Positions 43,509-52,376 of a DNA stretch of 64,000 bases are shown one piece after another. The notes under the pieces were generated by a model, which saw only the letters and a program-made list of their open reading frames with translations, was not told the origin of the DNA and did no database searches. The translations under genes and the position numbers were made by a program. Position 1 is the stretch's first letter. Every line of letters starts with the position of its first letter. Origin of the DNA: Okibacterium sp. HSC-33S16 (GTDB lineage Bacteria; Actinomycetota; Actinomycetes; Actinomycetales; Microbacteriaceae); assembly GCF_024171565.1 (NCBI RefSeq), contig NZ_JALJZZ010000002.1, forward strand, positions 434,001 through 498,000, given 5' to 3'.

Positions 43509-44348
43509 CTAGAAAATCATGGGCCGATCGTCGTCGTCTTCGGTGGGCAGGTCCAGCTCAACCATGACGGGAACGTGGTCGCTCGGTGCTTCGCCTTTCC
43601 GCTCGTTCCGGTGAATGGAGGCACCAGTGACGAGGTCAGCGAAGTCGGGCGAGCCGAAGATGAAGTCGATGCGCATGCCTTCGTTGCGCGGGAACTTGAG
43701 CTGTTTGTAATCCCAGTAGGTGAATCCCTCCGGAACGAGCGGCCGCACAACATCGGTGAGCCCGATGTCGCCGAAGGCGGCGATGGCGGCGCGTTCGGGC
43801 GGGGAGATGTGGGTCGAGAGGCCCGGAACGAGGTTGGGATCGCCCATATCGGAATCGAGCGGAGCGACGTTGAAGTCGCCCATGAGCGCGAGCGGAACAC
43901 CGGGGTTCGCCGAAAGCCAGCCGCCCATGTCTTCCTTGAGCTTGGTCAGCCAGTCGAGCTTGTACACGTAGTGCGGGTCATCGAGCGAGCGGCCGTTGGG
44001 AACGTACAGGCTCCACAGCCGGACACCGTTGATCGTCGCGCCCAGTGCGCGCGCCTCTTTCGGCAGGTCAGGTCCTTCTACGCCTTTCAGGAAGCCGGGC
44101 ATCTCCGCAAAGGCGGTCGTGACATCCTCAATCGGAAGCCTGCTCGCGATCGCGACACCATTCCACTGGTTGAGACCGTGGATGGCGACCTCATAACCCG
44201 CGGCCTCGAATTGTTCGAGCGGAAACTGGTCTGGACGACACTTGATCTCCTGCATGGCCAGCACGTCGACGTCTTCACGCGCCATCCAGTCAACGGTGCG
44301 GGTGACACGGGCTCGAATGGAGTTGACGTTCCAGGTGGCGATTCGCAT
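43509..44348 (-). CDS. xthA: Exodeoxyribonuclease III (AP endonuclease)
   Basis: 279 aa. Endonuclease/exonuclease/phosphatase fold: MRIATWNVNSIRARV, the metal-binding Glu in LAMQEIKCRPDQF, Tyr/Asn segment SLYVPNGRSLDDPHY, MGDFNVAPLDSDMG, RIDFIFGSP and the terminal His of APSDHVPVMVEL. Cleaves DNA 5' of abasic sites. Divergent from the F420 genes with a 51-nt gap. Confidence 0.95.
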   Translation of the reverse strand: MRIATWNVNSIRARVTRTVDWMAREDVDVLAMQEIKCRPDQFPLEQFEAAGYEVAIHGLNQWNGVAIASRLPIEDVTTAFAEMPGFLKGVEGPDLPKEARALGATINGVRLWSLYVPNGRSLDDPHYVYKLDWLTKLKEDMGGWLSANPGVPLALMGDFNVAPLDSDMGDPNLVPGLSTHISPPERAAIAAFGDIGLTDVVRPLVPEGFTYWDYKQLKFPRNEGMRIDFIFGSPDFADLVTGASIHRNERKGEAPSDHVPVMVELDLPTEDDDDRPMIF

Positions 44349-44399
44349 GATTCAACGCTAGCCGAGACCGACGACGCTTCCGTGCGCCAAGATGGGGTA

Positions 44400-45401
44400 A
44401 TGGCTTCCCTCTCCGTCGGCTATTCGGCGATGCTCTCGCAGTTCGCCCCGCAGGAGGCTGTCGCGCTCAGCGCGCTCGCCGAGCAGCACGGGTTCGATGG
44501 AGTGATGGCTGCCGACCACTTCCAACCATGGGTGCCGCAACAGGGCGAGTCATCGTTTGTCTGGAGTGTGCTGGCTGCGCTGGGCGAGCGCACCACCGGC
44601 AATTTCGGACCCGGCGTCACTGCGCCCACGTTCCGCTGGCACCCGGCCATGGTGGCGCAGGCCTCGGCAACGCTCGGTGCCATGTACCCCGGCCGGCATT
44701 GGCTCGGGCTCGGCTCCGGAGAAGCGCTCAACGAGCATATTGTCGGCGCATATTGGCCCGAAGCGCACGAGCGCATTAGCCGCATGTTTGAGGCGGTCGA
44801 CATCATCAAGAAGCTCTTCGCCGCGTCGCTGGCCGGTCGAGACGTCAAGCACTCGGGACCGTTCTACAAGCTCGAATCCACGCGACTGTGGACAATGCCC
44901 GCGGTTGCGCCGGAAATCCTCGTTGCAACATCCGGCCCCGTTACGGCCAAGCGTGCCGGCAAGACGGTCGACGGGCTCATCACGGTCGAAGCGCCGCGTG
45001 AAAAAATAGGCATGCTGCTGTCACGGTTCGATGAGGGCGCGCGCTCGATCGGTCGCGACCCGTCCACGATGACCAAGGTGTTGCAACTTCACCTGTCCTG
45101 GGCGTCGACCGACGAGGAAGCCCGCCGCAATGCGGTGGTGGAGTGGCCCAACGGCGGCATGCGGTTCCCGAAGTCCGACATCCGCTCGCCGTTCGAATTT
45201 GAGCAGATGGCGCGCATGGTCCGACCGGAGGACTTCGAGGGTCGGATGGTCATCTCCGCAGACCCCGACGTGCACCGGCGGCACATTCAGTCCTACGTCG
45301 ACCTCGGTTTCGATCGGATTTACTTGCACAACGTTGGCCGCAACCAGCGCGAGTGGATCGAAACCTTCGGCCGCGATGTTCTTCCCCAACTCTCCCGATA
45401 G
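44400..45401 (+). CDS. F420-dependent LLM oxidoreductase, Fgd-like
   Basis: 333 aa from ATG 44400; the frame is open upstream across xthA but spurious. Luciferase-like TIM barrel closely resembling the F420-dependent glucose-6-phosphate dehydrogenase family. MAADHFQPW keeps the Asp39, His40 and Trp44 active-site residues of mycobacterial Fgd1 (from memory), and GSGEALNEH keeps the catalytic Glu (residue 108 here). Phosphate-binding residues look partly different: the Lys in the Fgd1 EMEKAAD segment is Gln here (FEFEQMARM), while the following Arg is kept (EGRMVISAD). So it reduces F420 with G6P or a related substrate, or is a family relative with another donor. Eight nt upstream of cofE, forming one operon. 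Confidence 0.85.
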   Translation: MASLSVGYSAMLSQFAPQEAVALSALAEQHGFDGVMAADHFQPWVPQQGESSFVWSVLAALGERTTGNFGPGVTAPTFRWHPAMVAQASATLGAMYPGRHWLGLGSGEALNEHIVGAYWPEAHERISRMFEAVDIIKKLFAASLAGRDVKHSGPFYKLESTRLWTMPAVAPEILVATSGPVTAKRAGKTVDGLITVEAPREKIGMLLSRFDEGARSIGRDPSTMTKVLQLHLSWASTDEEARRNAVVEWPNGGMRFPKSDIRSPFEFEQMARMVRPEDFEGRMVISADPDVHRRHIQSYVDLGFDRIYLHNVGRNQREWIETFGRDVLPQLSR

Positions 45402-45409
45402 GTGGCAGT

Positions 45410-46189
45410 GTGCTGACAGTATTTGGACTCGACGGCATCGGTGAGATCACCGACGGCGACGACCTCGCAGCGGTGATCACGACGGCGGCGACCGGGCTCA
45501 TTGAGGACGGTGACATCCTCCTCGTGACCTCAAAGATTGTGTCAAAGGCTGAGGGACGGATGCGTCACGCCGCCGATCGCGAACAGGCGATCACCGATGA
45601 GACGGTGCGCGTTGTTGCGCAGCGCGAGCATCCGAACGGCATTACTCGAATCGTCGAAAACCGGCTCGGACTAGTGATGGCCGCCGCAGGAGTCGACGCC
45701 AGTAACACCCCGGACGGGACCATCCTGCTGTTGCCGGTCGACCCCGACCGCTCGGCGCGGGAGCTCCGCGCTCACCTCTTCGTCAAACTTGGCATTCGGG
45801 TGGGCGTTGTCGTCACCGACACGGTGGGTCGGCCGTGGCGCGACGGGCAAACGGACATCGCCATCGGAGCAGCGGGTATCCGCGTTATTGATGACCTTCG
45901 CGGACAGACCGATGCCTCGGGTCGGCTGCTCACCGTGACCGCTGCCGCCGTCGCTGATGAGCTTGCGGCGGCTGGCGACCTGGTCAAAGGCAAGACAAGT
46001 GGACGCCCGGTCGCGGTCGCCCGCGGCATGGCGCACTTGGTCACCGACGAAGACGGCCCCGGCGCTCGGGCACTCGTGCGCGACGCCGAGCGCGACATGT
46101 TCCGGCTCGGAAGTGATGAGGCGTATGCGGCCGGATACGCGGCGGGACTCGCTGCGGCGAAGGTGGCCCGAGCCACTCCCGCGGGCTGA
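45410..46189 (+). CDS. cofE: Coenzyme F420-0:L-glutamate ligase
   Basis: 259 aa from GTG 45410 (frame open further upstream inside the preceding gene). GTP-dependent addition of glutamates to F420-0, the last step of F420 synthesis. Conserved blocks: [18 protein letters not shown] and [21 protein letters not shown] followed by [17 protein letters not shown]. It is a stand-alone CofE without the C-terminal nitroreductase-like domain that FbiB proteins of mycobacteria carry. Other F420 synthesis genes (fbiC, cofC/fbiD, cofD/fbiA) are not in the window. Convergent with the F420-0 transporter genes. Confidence 0.93.
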   Translation: MLTVFGLDGIGEITDGDDLAAVITTAATGLIEDGDILLVTSKIVSKAEGRMRHAADREQAITDETVRVVAQREHPNGITRIVENRLGLVMAAAGVDASNTPDGTILLLPVDPDRSARELRAHLFVKLGIRVGVVVTDTVGRPWRDGQTDIAIGAAGIRVIDDLRGQTDASGRLLTVTAAAVADELAAAGDLVKGKTSGRPVAVARGMAHLVTDEDGPGARALVRDAERDMFRLGSDEAYAAGYAAGLAAAKVARATPAG

Positions 46190-46209
46190 GCGTTTCGTCA
46201 CCGCCGCAA

Positions 46210-46274
46210 CAGGAAATAGTGCCCAAATCAGGATACTTTCGCCGGGAATGTCCTGATTTGGCGACTATTTCCTG
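46210..46274. repeat. Long inverted repeat between converging F420 genes
   Basis: 24-nt arms (46210-46233 and 46251-46274) match at 22 positions and flank a 17-nt loop; the arms are AT-richer than the surroundings (CAGGAAATAGT, CAAATCAGGA). A further partial copy TCCTGATTTCGGCG follows the right arm. Acts at least as a bidirectional terminator; may be a dispersed repeat. Confidence 0.65.
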
Positions 46275-46315
46275 ATTTCGGCGTCACGCTGCATGAACGA
46301 ACCATATGAACTGAG

Positions 46316-47137
46316 TCAGGTGGTGTCGAACGCGATGAGCGGCCGCCCGGTGCGTGGGTGCGTCAACACGTCGGCGCGGACGCCGTAGACGTCGCCAATC
46401 AATTCTGGCGTGAGAACGGATGCCACGTCGCCAGCAGCGACGACGCGCCCAGCGCTCAGCACAATGACCGAGTCGGCGTACGCCGCGGCAATGTTGAGGT
46501 CGTGAAGAGCCGCGATGGCGGTAATCCCGGCCGCCGTCTGCGCCCGGACGAGTGAGAGCAGGCTGAGTTGCGCGCGCACGTCGAGGTGGTTGGTTGGCTC
46601 ATCGAGTAGCAACAGCCGCGGTTGTTGGGCCAGGGCGCGGGCGAGGTGTACACGCTGACGTTCACCTCCCGAGAGTGTGTCGAACGAGCGGTCGGCGAAA
46701 GCGCTCATGCCGACGGCGGCGAGGGCGTCCGACACGATGCGTCGATCGCCCTCGCTCTCGGCGGAGAAGCGGCCGATGTGCGGAGTGCGGCCAAGCATGA
46801 CCACGTCGGTCACGGCGAGTCCGGTGTCGCTGTCACCGTGTTGCTCGCTGAGGGCGACAATCCGGGCGCGGTCCCGTCGGCGGAGTCCGAGCAGGTCGGA
46901 ACCGTCGAACAGCACAGCGCCGCTCTCGGCGGGCAGTGTTCCGACGAGGAGGTGCAGGAGCGTCGACTTTCCGGCACCGTTCGGGCCGATCACCGCCCCG
47001 AACGAGCCGATCGGAACTGTGACGTCGACTCCATCGAGCACGAGTTTGCCGTCGCGCCGGAAGGAAACGCGACTGGCGGCCAGTGCGGAAACGTTCGCGA
47101 CAGCATCCGTCGTCGAATTTGTGGTGACGTCGGTCAC
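46316..47137 (-). CDS. Putative F420-0 ABC transporter ATP-binding protein
   Basis: 273 aa from GTG 47137 with GGAGG 5 nt upstream and a 4-nt overlap with the permease; the 650-aa open frame that extends to 48268 is spurious. FecE/BtuD-like ATPase: Walker A GPNGAGKSTLL near residue 50, signature DTLSGGERQRVHLARAL, Walker B LLLLDEPTNHLD, H-loop ALHDLN. TIGRFAM defines a cassette of this type (from memory TIGR03873, with TIGR03868 and TIGR03869), found in F420-using actinobacteria beside cofE and proposed to import F420-0. The gene order here, next to cofE and an Fgd-like gene, matches that description. Siderophore or haem import is the alternative. Confidence 0.8.
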   Translation of the reverse strand: MTDVTTNSTTDAVANVSALAASRVSFRRDGKLVLDGVDVTVPIGSFGAVIGPNGAGKSTLLHLLVGTLPAESGAVLFDGSDLLGLRRRDRARIVALSEQHGDSDTGLAVTDVVMLGRTPHIGRFSAESEGDRRIVSDALAAVGMSAFADRSFDTLSGGERQRVHLARALAQQPRLLLLDEPTNHLDVRAQLSLLSLVRAQTAAGITAIAALHDLNIAAAYADSVIVLSAGRVVAAGDVASVLTPELIGDVYGVRADVLTHPRTGRPLIAFDTT

Positions 47138-48222
47138 GAGATCCTCCGGGACTTGAGAAGCAGAAGCGCGAAGACTGGGGCGCCGACGACCGCCGTTAGG
47201 ATGCCGACGGGCAGTTCGCGCGGGTCGAACAGGGTGCGAGCACCGGTGTCGATCCAGACCAGGAAAATGGCGCCGGCAAGGGCGGAGAGAGGAAGAACGA
47301 CTCGGTTGCGCTGACCGGCGACCAGTCGGACCGCGTGCGGGAGGATCAGGCCGACGAAGCCGATCGATCCGGAGACCGAGACCATGGCGCCGGTGAGGAG
47401 CGCGGTCGCGGTGAGGAGGATCCAGCGGGTCGAGTTGACGCCGATGCCGAGCGCCGACGCGGCCGTGTCGCCGAACGCGAAGGCGTCGAGGGTGCGGCCG
47501 GTAAGCATCAGCGGGATGCCGACAATCACGAGGGCACCGATGCCGATCGCGACGGCAGGCCAGCGCGCGCCGCTCAGCGAGCCGAGTAGCCAGCTCAGGA
47601 TCTCCCGGTAGGTGTCTCCGGTGGCTGACCAGAAGATGATGAGGCTTGTGAGCGCTCCGAAAAAACTCGAGACGGCGAGGCCGGCCAGCACGGTGCGGGT
47701 CGGCGTGAGGGCACCGACCGCCCCGGCCAGCCCGAGCGTTGCCACGAGGGCGGCGATGGCTCCGGCGAAGGCGGCGACCGGGAGCACAACGCCGAGTCCG
47801 AGCAGGATCACGGCGACGGCACCGAGCGAGGCGCCGGACGACAGGCCGAGCAGGTAGGGATCGGCGAGCGGGTTGCGCGTGAGCGCCTGCATCACCGTGC
47901 CGGAGAGGGCGAGCCCGGCACCGACCGCAGCGGCCGTGAGCACGCGGGGCATCCGCAGTTCCCAGACGATGCCGTCGCGCAGGGGCGAGAGGGCTTCGCC
48001 GCCGAGTGCGGTCGGGGAAAAGCCGAGGTGGCCGAGAATCGAGCCCCACACCTCGGTCGCTCGAATGTCGGCCGGGCCAAAAGTGACGGTGACAACGAGC
48101 GACACGAGCAGGAGAACCGAGAGTGCGATCACCCACACGGCCGTCGGCAGCCCGCGTAACGCCCGGCGGCGGGGAGGGGTCAGCCCCGCCGCCGGTGCGT
48201 CGATCGCGGTTGTTGTCGTCAC
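47134..48222 (-). CDS. Putative F420-0 ABC transporter permease (FecCD family)
   Basis: 362 aa with nine to ten membrane helices. FecCD features: ELRMPRVLTAAAVGAGLALSGTVMQALTRNPLADPYLLGLSSGASLGAV and later SIGFVGLILPHAVRLVAGQRNR. Begins with a Thr-rich MTTTTAIDAPAAGLTP cytoplasmic segment. Overlaps both neighbours by 4 nt, so all three subunits are translationally coupled. Predicted importer channel for F420-0 on the basis of context; the family otherwise carries B12, haem or siderophores. Confidence 0.82.
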   Translation of the reverse strand: MTTTTAIDAPAAGLTPPRRRALRGLPTAVWVIALSVLLLVSLVVTVTFGPADIRATEVWGSILGHLGFSPTALGGEALSPLRDGIVWELRMPRVLTAAAVGAGLALSGTVMQALTRNPLADPYLLGLSSGASLGAVAVILLGLGVVLPVAAFAGAIAALVATLGLAGAVGALTPTRTVLAGLAVSSFFGALTSLIIFWSATGDTYREILSWLLGSLSGARWPAVAIGIGALVIVGIPLMLTGRTLDAFAFGDTAASALGIGVNSTRWILLTATALLTGAMVSVSGSIGFVGLILPHAVRLVAGQRNRVVLPLSALAGAIFLVWIDTGARTLFDPRELPVGILTAVVGAPVFALLLLKSRRIS

Positions 48223-49226
48223 AGGCCGAGCGCCTCCAGCTGAGTCGAGATCGACGTCGCTGCTTCAACGTTGCGCACCCCGGCCTCGCCGGTGGCGAAG
48301 GGAACGGTGACGTAGCGCTTGTTCACGACGGCATCGAGTTTCGCGGTGGCCGGGTTCGACTCGAGAACACCGATTTTCTTCTCGGCGCTGCCCCAGTCGG
48401 AGACGACCAGGACGATGACGTCGGGATTAGCGTCGACGACAGCTTCCCAGTTGAAGGAGGTCCAGGACTCGTCGACATCGGCAGCGATGTTGGTCAGCCC
48501 GACGGCGTCCATGATCATCTGCGGCGCGCCGGATCCGGCGCCAACGTAGGGCGTGTCTGACCCGCTCGAGTACCAGAGCGCGGTCACATCCTCGACCGGC
48601 TTGATCGCCTTGAGCTGCGTCTTCTGGGTGTCGACCAGCTCCGTCGCCGCATCGGTGACATTGAAGATCGAGCCGACCTCGCCAATGTGGGCGAAGACGT
48701 CGTCGAAACTCAGCGATTCCGGGGCGTATTCCGGTTCCTGGCATGCGGCGGGCGAGACGTAGGTGTTCACGCCGAGCGACTGCAAGTCAGCGCGCTCGCC
48801 GGCACCGTCGGCCGAGAAGTTCGATTCCCAACCGGCGTAGATGAAGTCGGGCTCCAGGTTGAGCACGGCCTCCTGGCCCGGCACCTTGTCGCTGATCACC
48901 GGAACGTCAGCACCACCGAGGTCTTCGGGCAACGGCCCGTCGGGGAACGCGCGCCCGATGAGCGCATCCTCGAGACCGAGGGCGAGCAACATTTCAGTGG
49001 TCGTCGACTTGATCGTCAGCACACGCTCGGGCGCCTTCTCGATGGTCACCTCGGTGCCGCAGTTGTCGAGGGTGAGCGGGTAGCTGGCGGCTGTTGGTGT
49101 CGCCGATTCTTTCGGTGAGACGGATGCCGCGGGGCTGGCACACGCAGACACCGCGAAAAGCGAGGCGGCAACGCCGATCGCGGCCAGGGGCCGTGCGAGA
49201 CGGGGAACGGAAAAAGGGGAAGTCAT
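48219..49226 (-). CDS. Putative F420-0 ABC transporter substrate-binding lipoprotein
   Basis: 335 aa from ATG 49226; the frame upstream to 49304 is not supported. Signal MTSPFSVPRLARPLAAIGVA with lipobox VSAC. Mature part is a two-lobed helical-backbone binding protein (FepB/BtuF type): TLDNCGTEVTIEKAPERVL, IKSTTTEMLLALGL, LNLEPDFIYAGWESNF, and the long joining helix DDVFAHIGEVGSIFNVTDAATELV. First gene of the cassette. I looked at the 148-nt leader for a cobalamin-type riboswitch or iron-box and found none, which mildly argues against B12 or iron. Ligand prediction F420-0 rests on the linked cofE and Fgd-like genes. Confidence 0.8.
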   Translation of the reverse strand: MTSPFSVPRLARPLAAIGVAASLFAVSACASPAASVSPKESATPTAASYPLTLDNCGTEVTIEKAPERVLTIKSTTTEMLLALGLEDALIGRAFPDGPLPEDLGGADVPVISDKVPGQEAVLNLEPDFIYAGWESNFSADGAGERADLQSLGVNTYVSPAACQEPEYAPESLSFDDVFAHIGEVGSIFNVTDAATELVDTQKTQLKAIKPVEDVTALWYSSGSDTPYVGAGSGAPQMIMDAVGLTNIAADVDESWTSFNWEAVVDANPDVIVLVVSDWGSAEKKIGVLESNPATAKLDAVVNKRYVTVPFATGEAGVRNVEAATSISTQLEALGL

Positions 49227-49374
49227 GAAACCTCGGATTCGGATGCGCAGGGGTGAGAGAGCACGCCACGTACTTCTCTCGACCAGCCACCCAAATCCGG
49301 GCAAGCTCGACCGGTCATACCCAACCGGCGGTCTGTTTCCAGACTACAACTCGGCTGGCGGCCGCCCAACCATG

Positions 49375-50229
49375 TCAGGACAGAACGTCTTTCGTGGCGA
49401 AGCGGCCGTAGGCCAGAGCGAAGAACACGGCGATATAACCCAACTGCATCAGGGCGTTGGTGCCGAACTCGCTGAGGTCGGCAGGTTGGCTCAGCAGTCC
49501 CGCGAAACCGAGCCAGTGCTGCGTGAACAGCCACGGGTGCAACCACTCGAGCTGCGGCAGGGCTCCGAGTATTTGCGAAACCACCGACAGGAGGACGGTC
49601 GCTGCCATGGCGCCAACCGGCACCGAGGTCAGTGTGGAGATGAAGAGACCAATCGCGCACAGCCCGAGCAGTGACACTGTGACGTATGCGGCCACGAGCA
49701 GCGATCGCCACACCGACTCGGCAACACCGATGGTCTCGCCGGAGAGCAGGGTGACCGGCCCAACCGGAAAGAGGAGTGCGCCGATGAGGGACCCGACAAC
49801 CAAAAGAGTGAGTGTTGCTGCCAGGCAAAACGCGGCCGCGCCAGCGAACTTCACCAGAAGGAGTCTCAACCGACCGGCTGGCGACACGAGGAGGTAGCGC
49901 AGGGTGCCGAGCCCGGCCTCGCCGGCGATCGTGTCGCCGGCGACGACACCGATGGTGAGGGGAAGAAACAGGGGGATCGCGACGACGGTGGCCGTGAAGC
50001 TCACGAACAGACCGTTTTGCGTGACGCGGTCAAGGAATGGTGGCCCTTCGCCGGGATCCAGTTCGCTCGCGGTGAGTCGAACTGCGACCGCCAGGAGGAT
50101 CGGGATGAGCGCGACGGCGGCCAGCATGGCCCAGGTGCGTCGGCGGGAAAACAGTACGGACAGCTCGCTGCCGAGGAGGTCGAGCCCGGGCGAAGAACGA
50201 CGCGCCACCGTGGTGTCAGGAACGGACAT
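49375..50229 (-). CDS. ABC-2 type exporter permease
   Basis: 284 aa from ATG 50229, placed by GGAGGG; the longer frame to 50373 overlaps the ATPase. Six helices with the first at residues ~30-48 (RTWAMLAAVALIPILLAVAV), a loop of about 45 residues, then five more. GDTIAGEAGLGTLRYLLVSPAGRLRLLLVK is typical of ABC-2 permeases. Overlaps the ATPase gene by 14 nt. Substrate unknown. Confidence 0.85.
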   Translation of the reverse strand: MSVPDTTVARRSSPGLDLLGSELSVLFSRRRTWAMLAAVALIPILLAVAVRLTASELDPGEGPPFLDRVTQNGLFVSFTATVVAIPLFLPLTIGVVAGDTIAGEAGLGTLRYLLVSPAGRLRLLLVKFAGAAAFCLAATLTLLVVGSLIGALLFPVGPVTLLSGETIGVAESVWRSLLVAAYVTVSLLGLCAIGLFISTLTSVPVGAMAATVLLSVVSQILGALPQLEWLHPWLFTQHWLGFAGLLSQPADLSEFGTNALMQLGYIAVFFALAYGRFATKDVLS

Positions 50230-51184
50230 CGAATCCCTCCCCGGTGAGTGCGACAAAGCGCTCCTCCAGGCTGGCCTCTTCGATCCCGTATCCGCGAACG
50301 CGCACACCGGCCTCGAGTAGGGCAGGCAAGAGACGGTCAGGATCGAGTTCCGTCGATGGTGGAAGGAGGGCACTCACCTCGGGGTGGGCCTCGTTCGGAG
50401 ACGTTAGAGCCGGGAGCAGACCGAACCGGGCAAGTACGCTTTCGGCTGTCGAAGCATCCGGTGTTTGAACGCGCACGTGTGATTCGCCAGCGCCCCGCAG
50501 CTCATCGAGTGAGCCCTGCGCGACAATCGAGCCGGCGCTCATGATCGCGGCGTGGGTGCACATCTGTTCCACTTCGGCCAGCAGGTGGCTGGAAACAAAG
50601 ACCGTGGTGCCTTCCGCAGCGAAAGAGTGGACGAGGTTGCGGACTTCACGCGTGCCCTGTGGGTCGAGGCCGTTCGTCGGTTCGTCGAGGACGAGGAGAT
50701 CCCGAGGGGAAAGCAGCGCGTTCGCGATGCCGAGTCGCTGCTTCATGCCGAGCGAGTATGCACCGGCCTTCTTCGATGCCGCGTTCGTGAGCCCGACACG
50801 CTCGAGTGCCGCGTTCACGCGCTCAGGGCGGGTCCGACGCGACGCGTGACGATCTGCGGTGTCGAAGCGGTGGAGATTCGCTCGGCCGGTGAGAAACGGG
50901 TAGAAGGCGGGTCCCTCAACGAGTGCGCCGACGCGGGGTAAGACGTTCCGCAGTTTGTCGGGCATGCGCTCGCCGAGTACCCGGATCTCGCCGTCGGACG
51001 GGGTGATCAGGCCGAGCAGCATGCGGATGGTGGTTGTCTTTCCTGACCCGTTCGGGCCGAGGAAGCCAAACACTGAGCCGCGGGGCACGGCAAGGTCAAT
51101 GGAGTCGACCGCTGTTTGGGTGCGGAACCGCTTGGTGAGGCCTCGACTGTCTATTGCGAGGTCGGCGGCCGCGGATGCCGTCAC
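50216..51184 (-). CDS. ABC exporter ATP-binding protein
   Basis: 322 aa from GTG 51184 (GTGA overlap with the upstream gene); the frame to 51385 is spurious. Walker A FGFLGPNGSGKTTTIRML, signature YSLGMKQRLGIANAL, Walker B LLVLDEPTNGLDPQG, H-loop FVSSHLLAE, plus a ~90-residue C-terminal regulatory extension. Resembles the bacitracin/lantibiotic-type exporter ATPases. Middle gene of a three-gene unit. Confidence 0.92.
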   Translation of the reverse strand: MTASAAADLAIDSRGLTKRFRTQTAVDSIDLAVPRGSVFGFLGPNGSGKTTTIRMLLGLITPSDGEIRVLGERMPDKLRNVLPRVGALVEGPAFYPFLTGRANLHRFDTADRHASRRTRPERVNAALERVGLTNAASKKAGAYSLGMKQRLGIANALLSPRDLLVLDEPTNGLDPQGTREVRNLVHSFAAEGTTVFVSSHLLAEVEQMCTHAAIMSAGSIVAQGSLDELRGAGESHVRVQTPDASTAESVLARFGLLPALTSPNEAHPEVSALLPPSTELDPDRLLPALLEAGVRVRGYGIEEASLEERFVALTGEGFDVRS

Positions 51185-52287
51185 TCTGTGTTCGCCGCGG
51201 CCTGCAACCGATCGACGGTCACGGACCCGGCAAACACCCGGCCGTCGTCGGTCAGCAGCACGTTGAGGAGCGACGTTGAGAGAAGACGTCCGCCGTCCAC
51301 CGCGGTGGTGAGTTGATCGAGTAGCGGGTTGTCGGCGAATCCGTCTGGAGCGCTTCCGGCGGGAAGAGCCACGATGGTCTCCCACCCGGTGCCGAGTGTT
51401 GTGACGCCGCTCTCCGTACCGGGATTGTGTTCACCGTTCGGCGGCATCGACGGGAAGGGTTGCTCTTCTACCGTCACACCGTCCCCGGGCGTGTAGGTGA
51501 AGAGGTCGGCGGCCGGGTCAGACAGGTCGATGGACGTGAAGCCGATGCGAAGCGCGGGCTCATCCTGGCCCGCTGCCGAGACGGTGACCTGAAGCGGGAG
51601 CCCGGTCTCGGAGTCAACGGCGATGGACACTGACTCGGCCAGGGTGCCAGACACCTTGGGGGTGAGAACCAGTTCGTAAACGGTGCGGCCAGCGACTCGC
51701 GCGTCGGTGCCCACGGTGATGGTGGTGGTCGGTTCGAGCTCGGTCAGGAGGCGATCGGCCAGCTGGGGCGGAGTGAGCATTTCTCCGGTGTGAGTGTCGC
51801 CCTTCTCGTGGACCGACGTGTCGGCGGGGATGGCGACGTGTGTGGCAACGTTCGACTCTGAGTCGTAGAACCAGGCATCGTTGCCGTTGCTGACCGCTAT
51901 TCGCTCGGCGAGCTGGTCTTTTACCTGAACCCGAACATTCTTCTCGCCGGAGACGTAGACGTTGGCGTCGTGAGTTCCGCTGAAGAGCTCGAGTGCCGCA
52001 GAGACGAGCTCGCTGGAGTCCTCGGCAGACAGGCCGGACGAGGGGCCACCCATCGACTGCGCCATTCCGGCGGCGTCGATGTCGGGCAATCCGAGTTCGG
52101 CCGTCTTCTCGACCGTGCCAGAGAACGTGTCCTCGGTGCTGTCCGACACGAGGAGCAGCACTTCTTTCGCCGTTTTGTCTGGCAGGTCGACGGCGGCTCC
52201 GGCCGACAGCGGGATGGCCACGACTCCGGCCGCGACCAGTGCGGGCACTGCGAGGGCGGGGAGCCACTTGAGAGATTTACGCGACAC
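51181..52287 (-). CDS. RseB/LolA-like exported protein (DUF2092-like)
   Basis: 368 aa from GTG 52287; the ATG at 52296 overlaps its own Shine-Dalgarno (AAAGGA, 52296-52301), so GTG is preferred. Signal peptide KWLPALAVPALVAAGVVAIP cut near SAGAA. The mature part has the half-barrel pattern of LolA/RseB lipid- or lipoprotein-binding proteins: TAKEVLLLVSDSTEDTFSGTVEKTAELGLP at the start, NVRVQVKDQLAERIAVSNGNDAWFYDSESN, and AGRTVYELVLTPKVSGTLAESVSIAVDSETGLPLQV. Translationally coupled to an ABC exporter, so it may hand over or sense an exported lipid or peptide. Confidence 0.78.
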   Translation of the reverse strand: MSRKSLKWLPALAVPALVAAGVVAIPLSAGAAVDLPDKTAKEVLLLVSDSTEDTFSGTVEKTAELGLPDIDAAGMAQSMGGPSSGLSAEDSSELVSAALELFSGTHDANVYVSGEKNVRVQVKDQLAERIAVSNGNDAWFYDSESNVATHVAIPADTSVHEKGDTHTGEMLTPPQLADRLLTELEPTTTITVGTDARVAGRTVYELVLTPKVSGTLAESVSIAVDSETGLPLQVTVSAAGQDEPALRIGFTSIDLSDPAADLFTYTPGDGVTVEEQPFPSMPPNGEHNPGTESGVTTLGTGWETIVALPAGSAPDGFADNPLLDQLTTAVDGGRLLSTSLLNVLLTDDGRVFAGSVTVDRLQAAANTE

Positions 52288-52376
52288 GATCAACATCCTT
52301 TGTCGGATCGAAGAGGTTCGCCATGATACGCCGCGGAACTGGGTTTTGACCTGAATAGAGAACCGAATCCTGCTTG

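Noticed and set aside
47138-48268. N-terminal extension giving a 650-aa ATPase
   Set aside because: Arg/Pro/His-rich frame across the permease gene; GTG 47137 has a Shine-Dalgarno and the standard 4-nt overlap.
49227-49374. Possible cobalamin riboswitch or iron box before the F420-0 binding-protein gene
   Set aside because: I looked for B12-box-like and TTAGG-type palindromes and saw only two short stems (around 49331-49344 and 49255-49280) with no match to a known motif.
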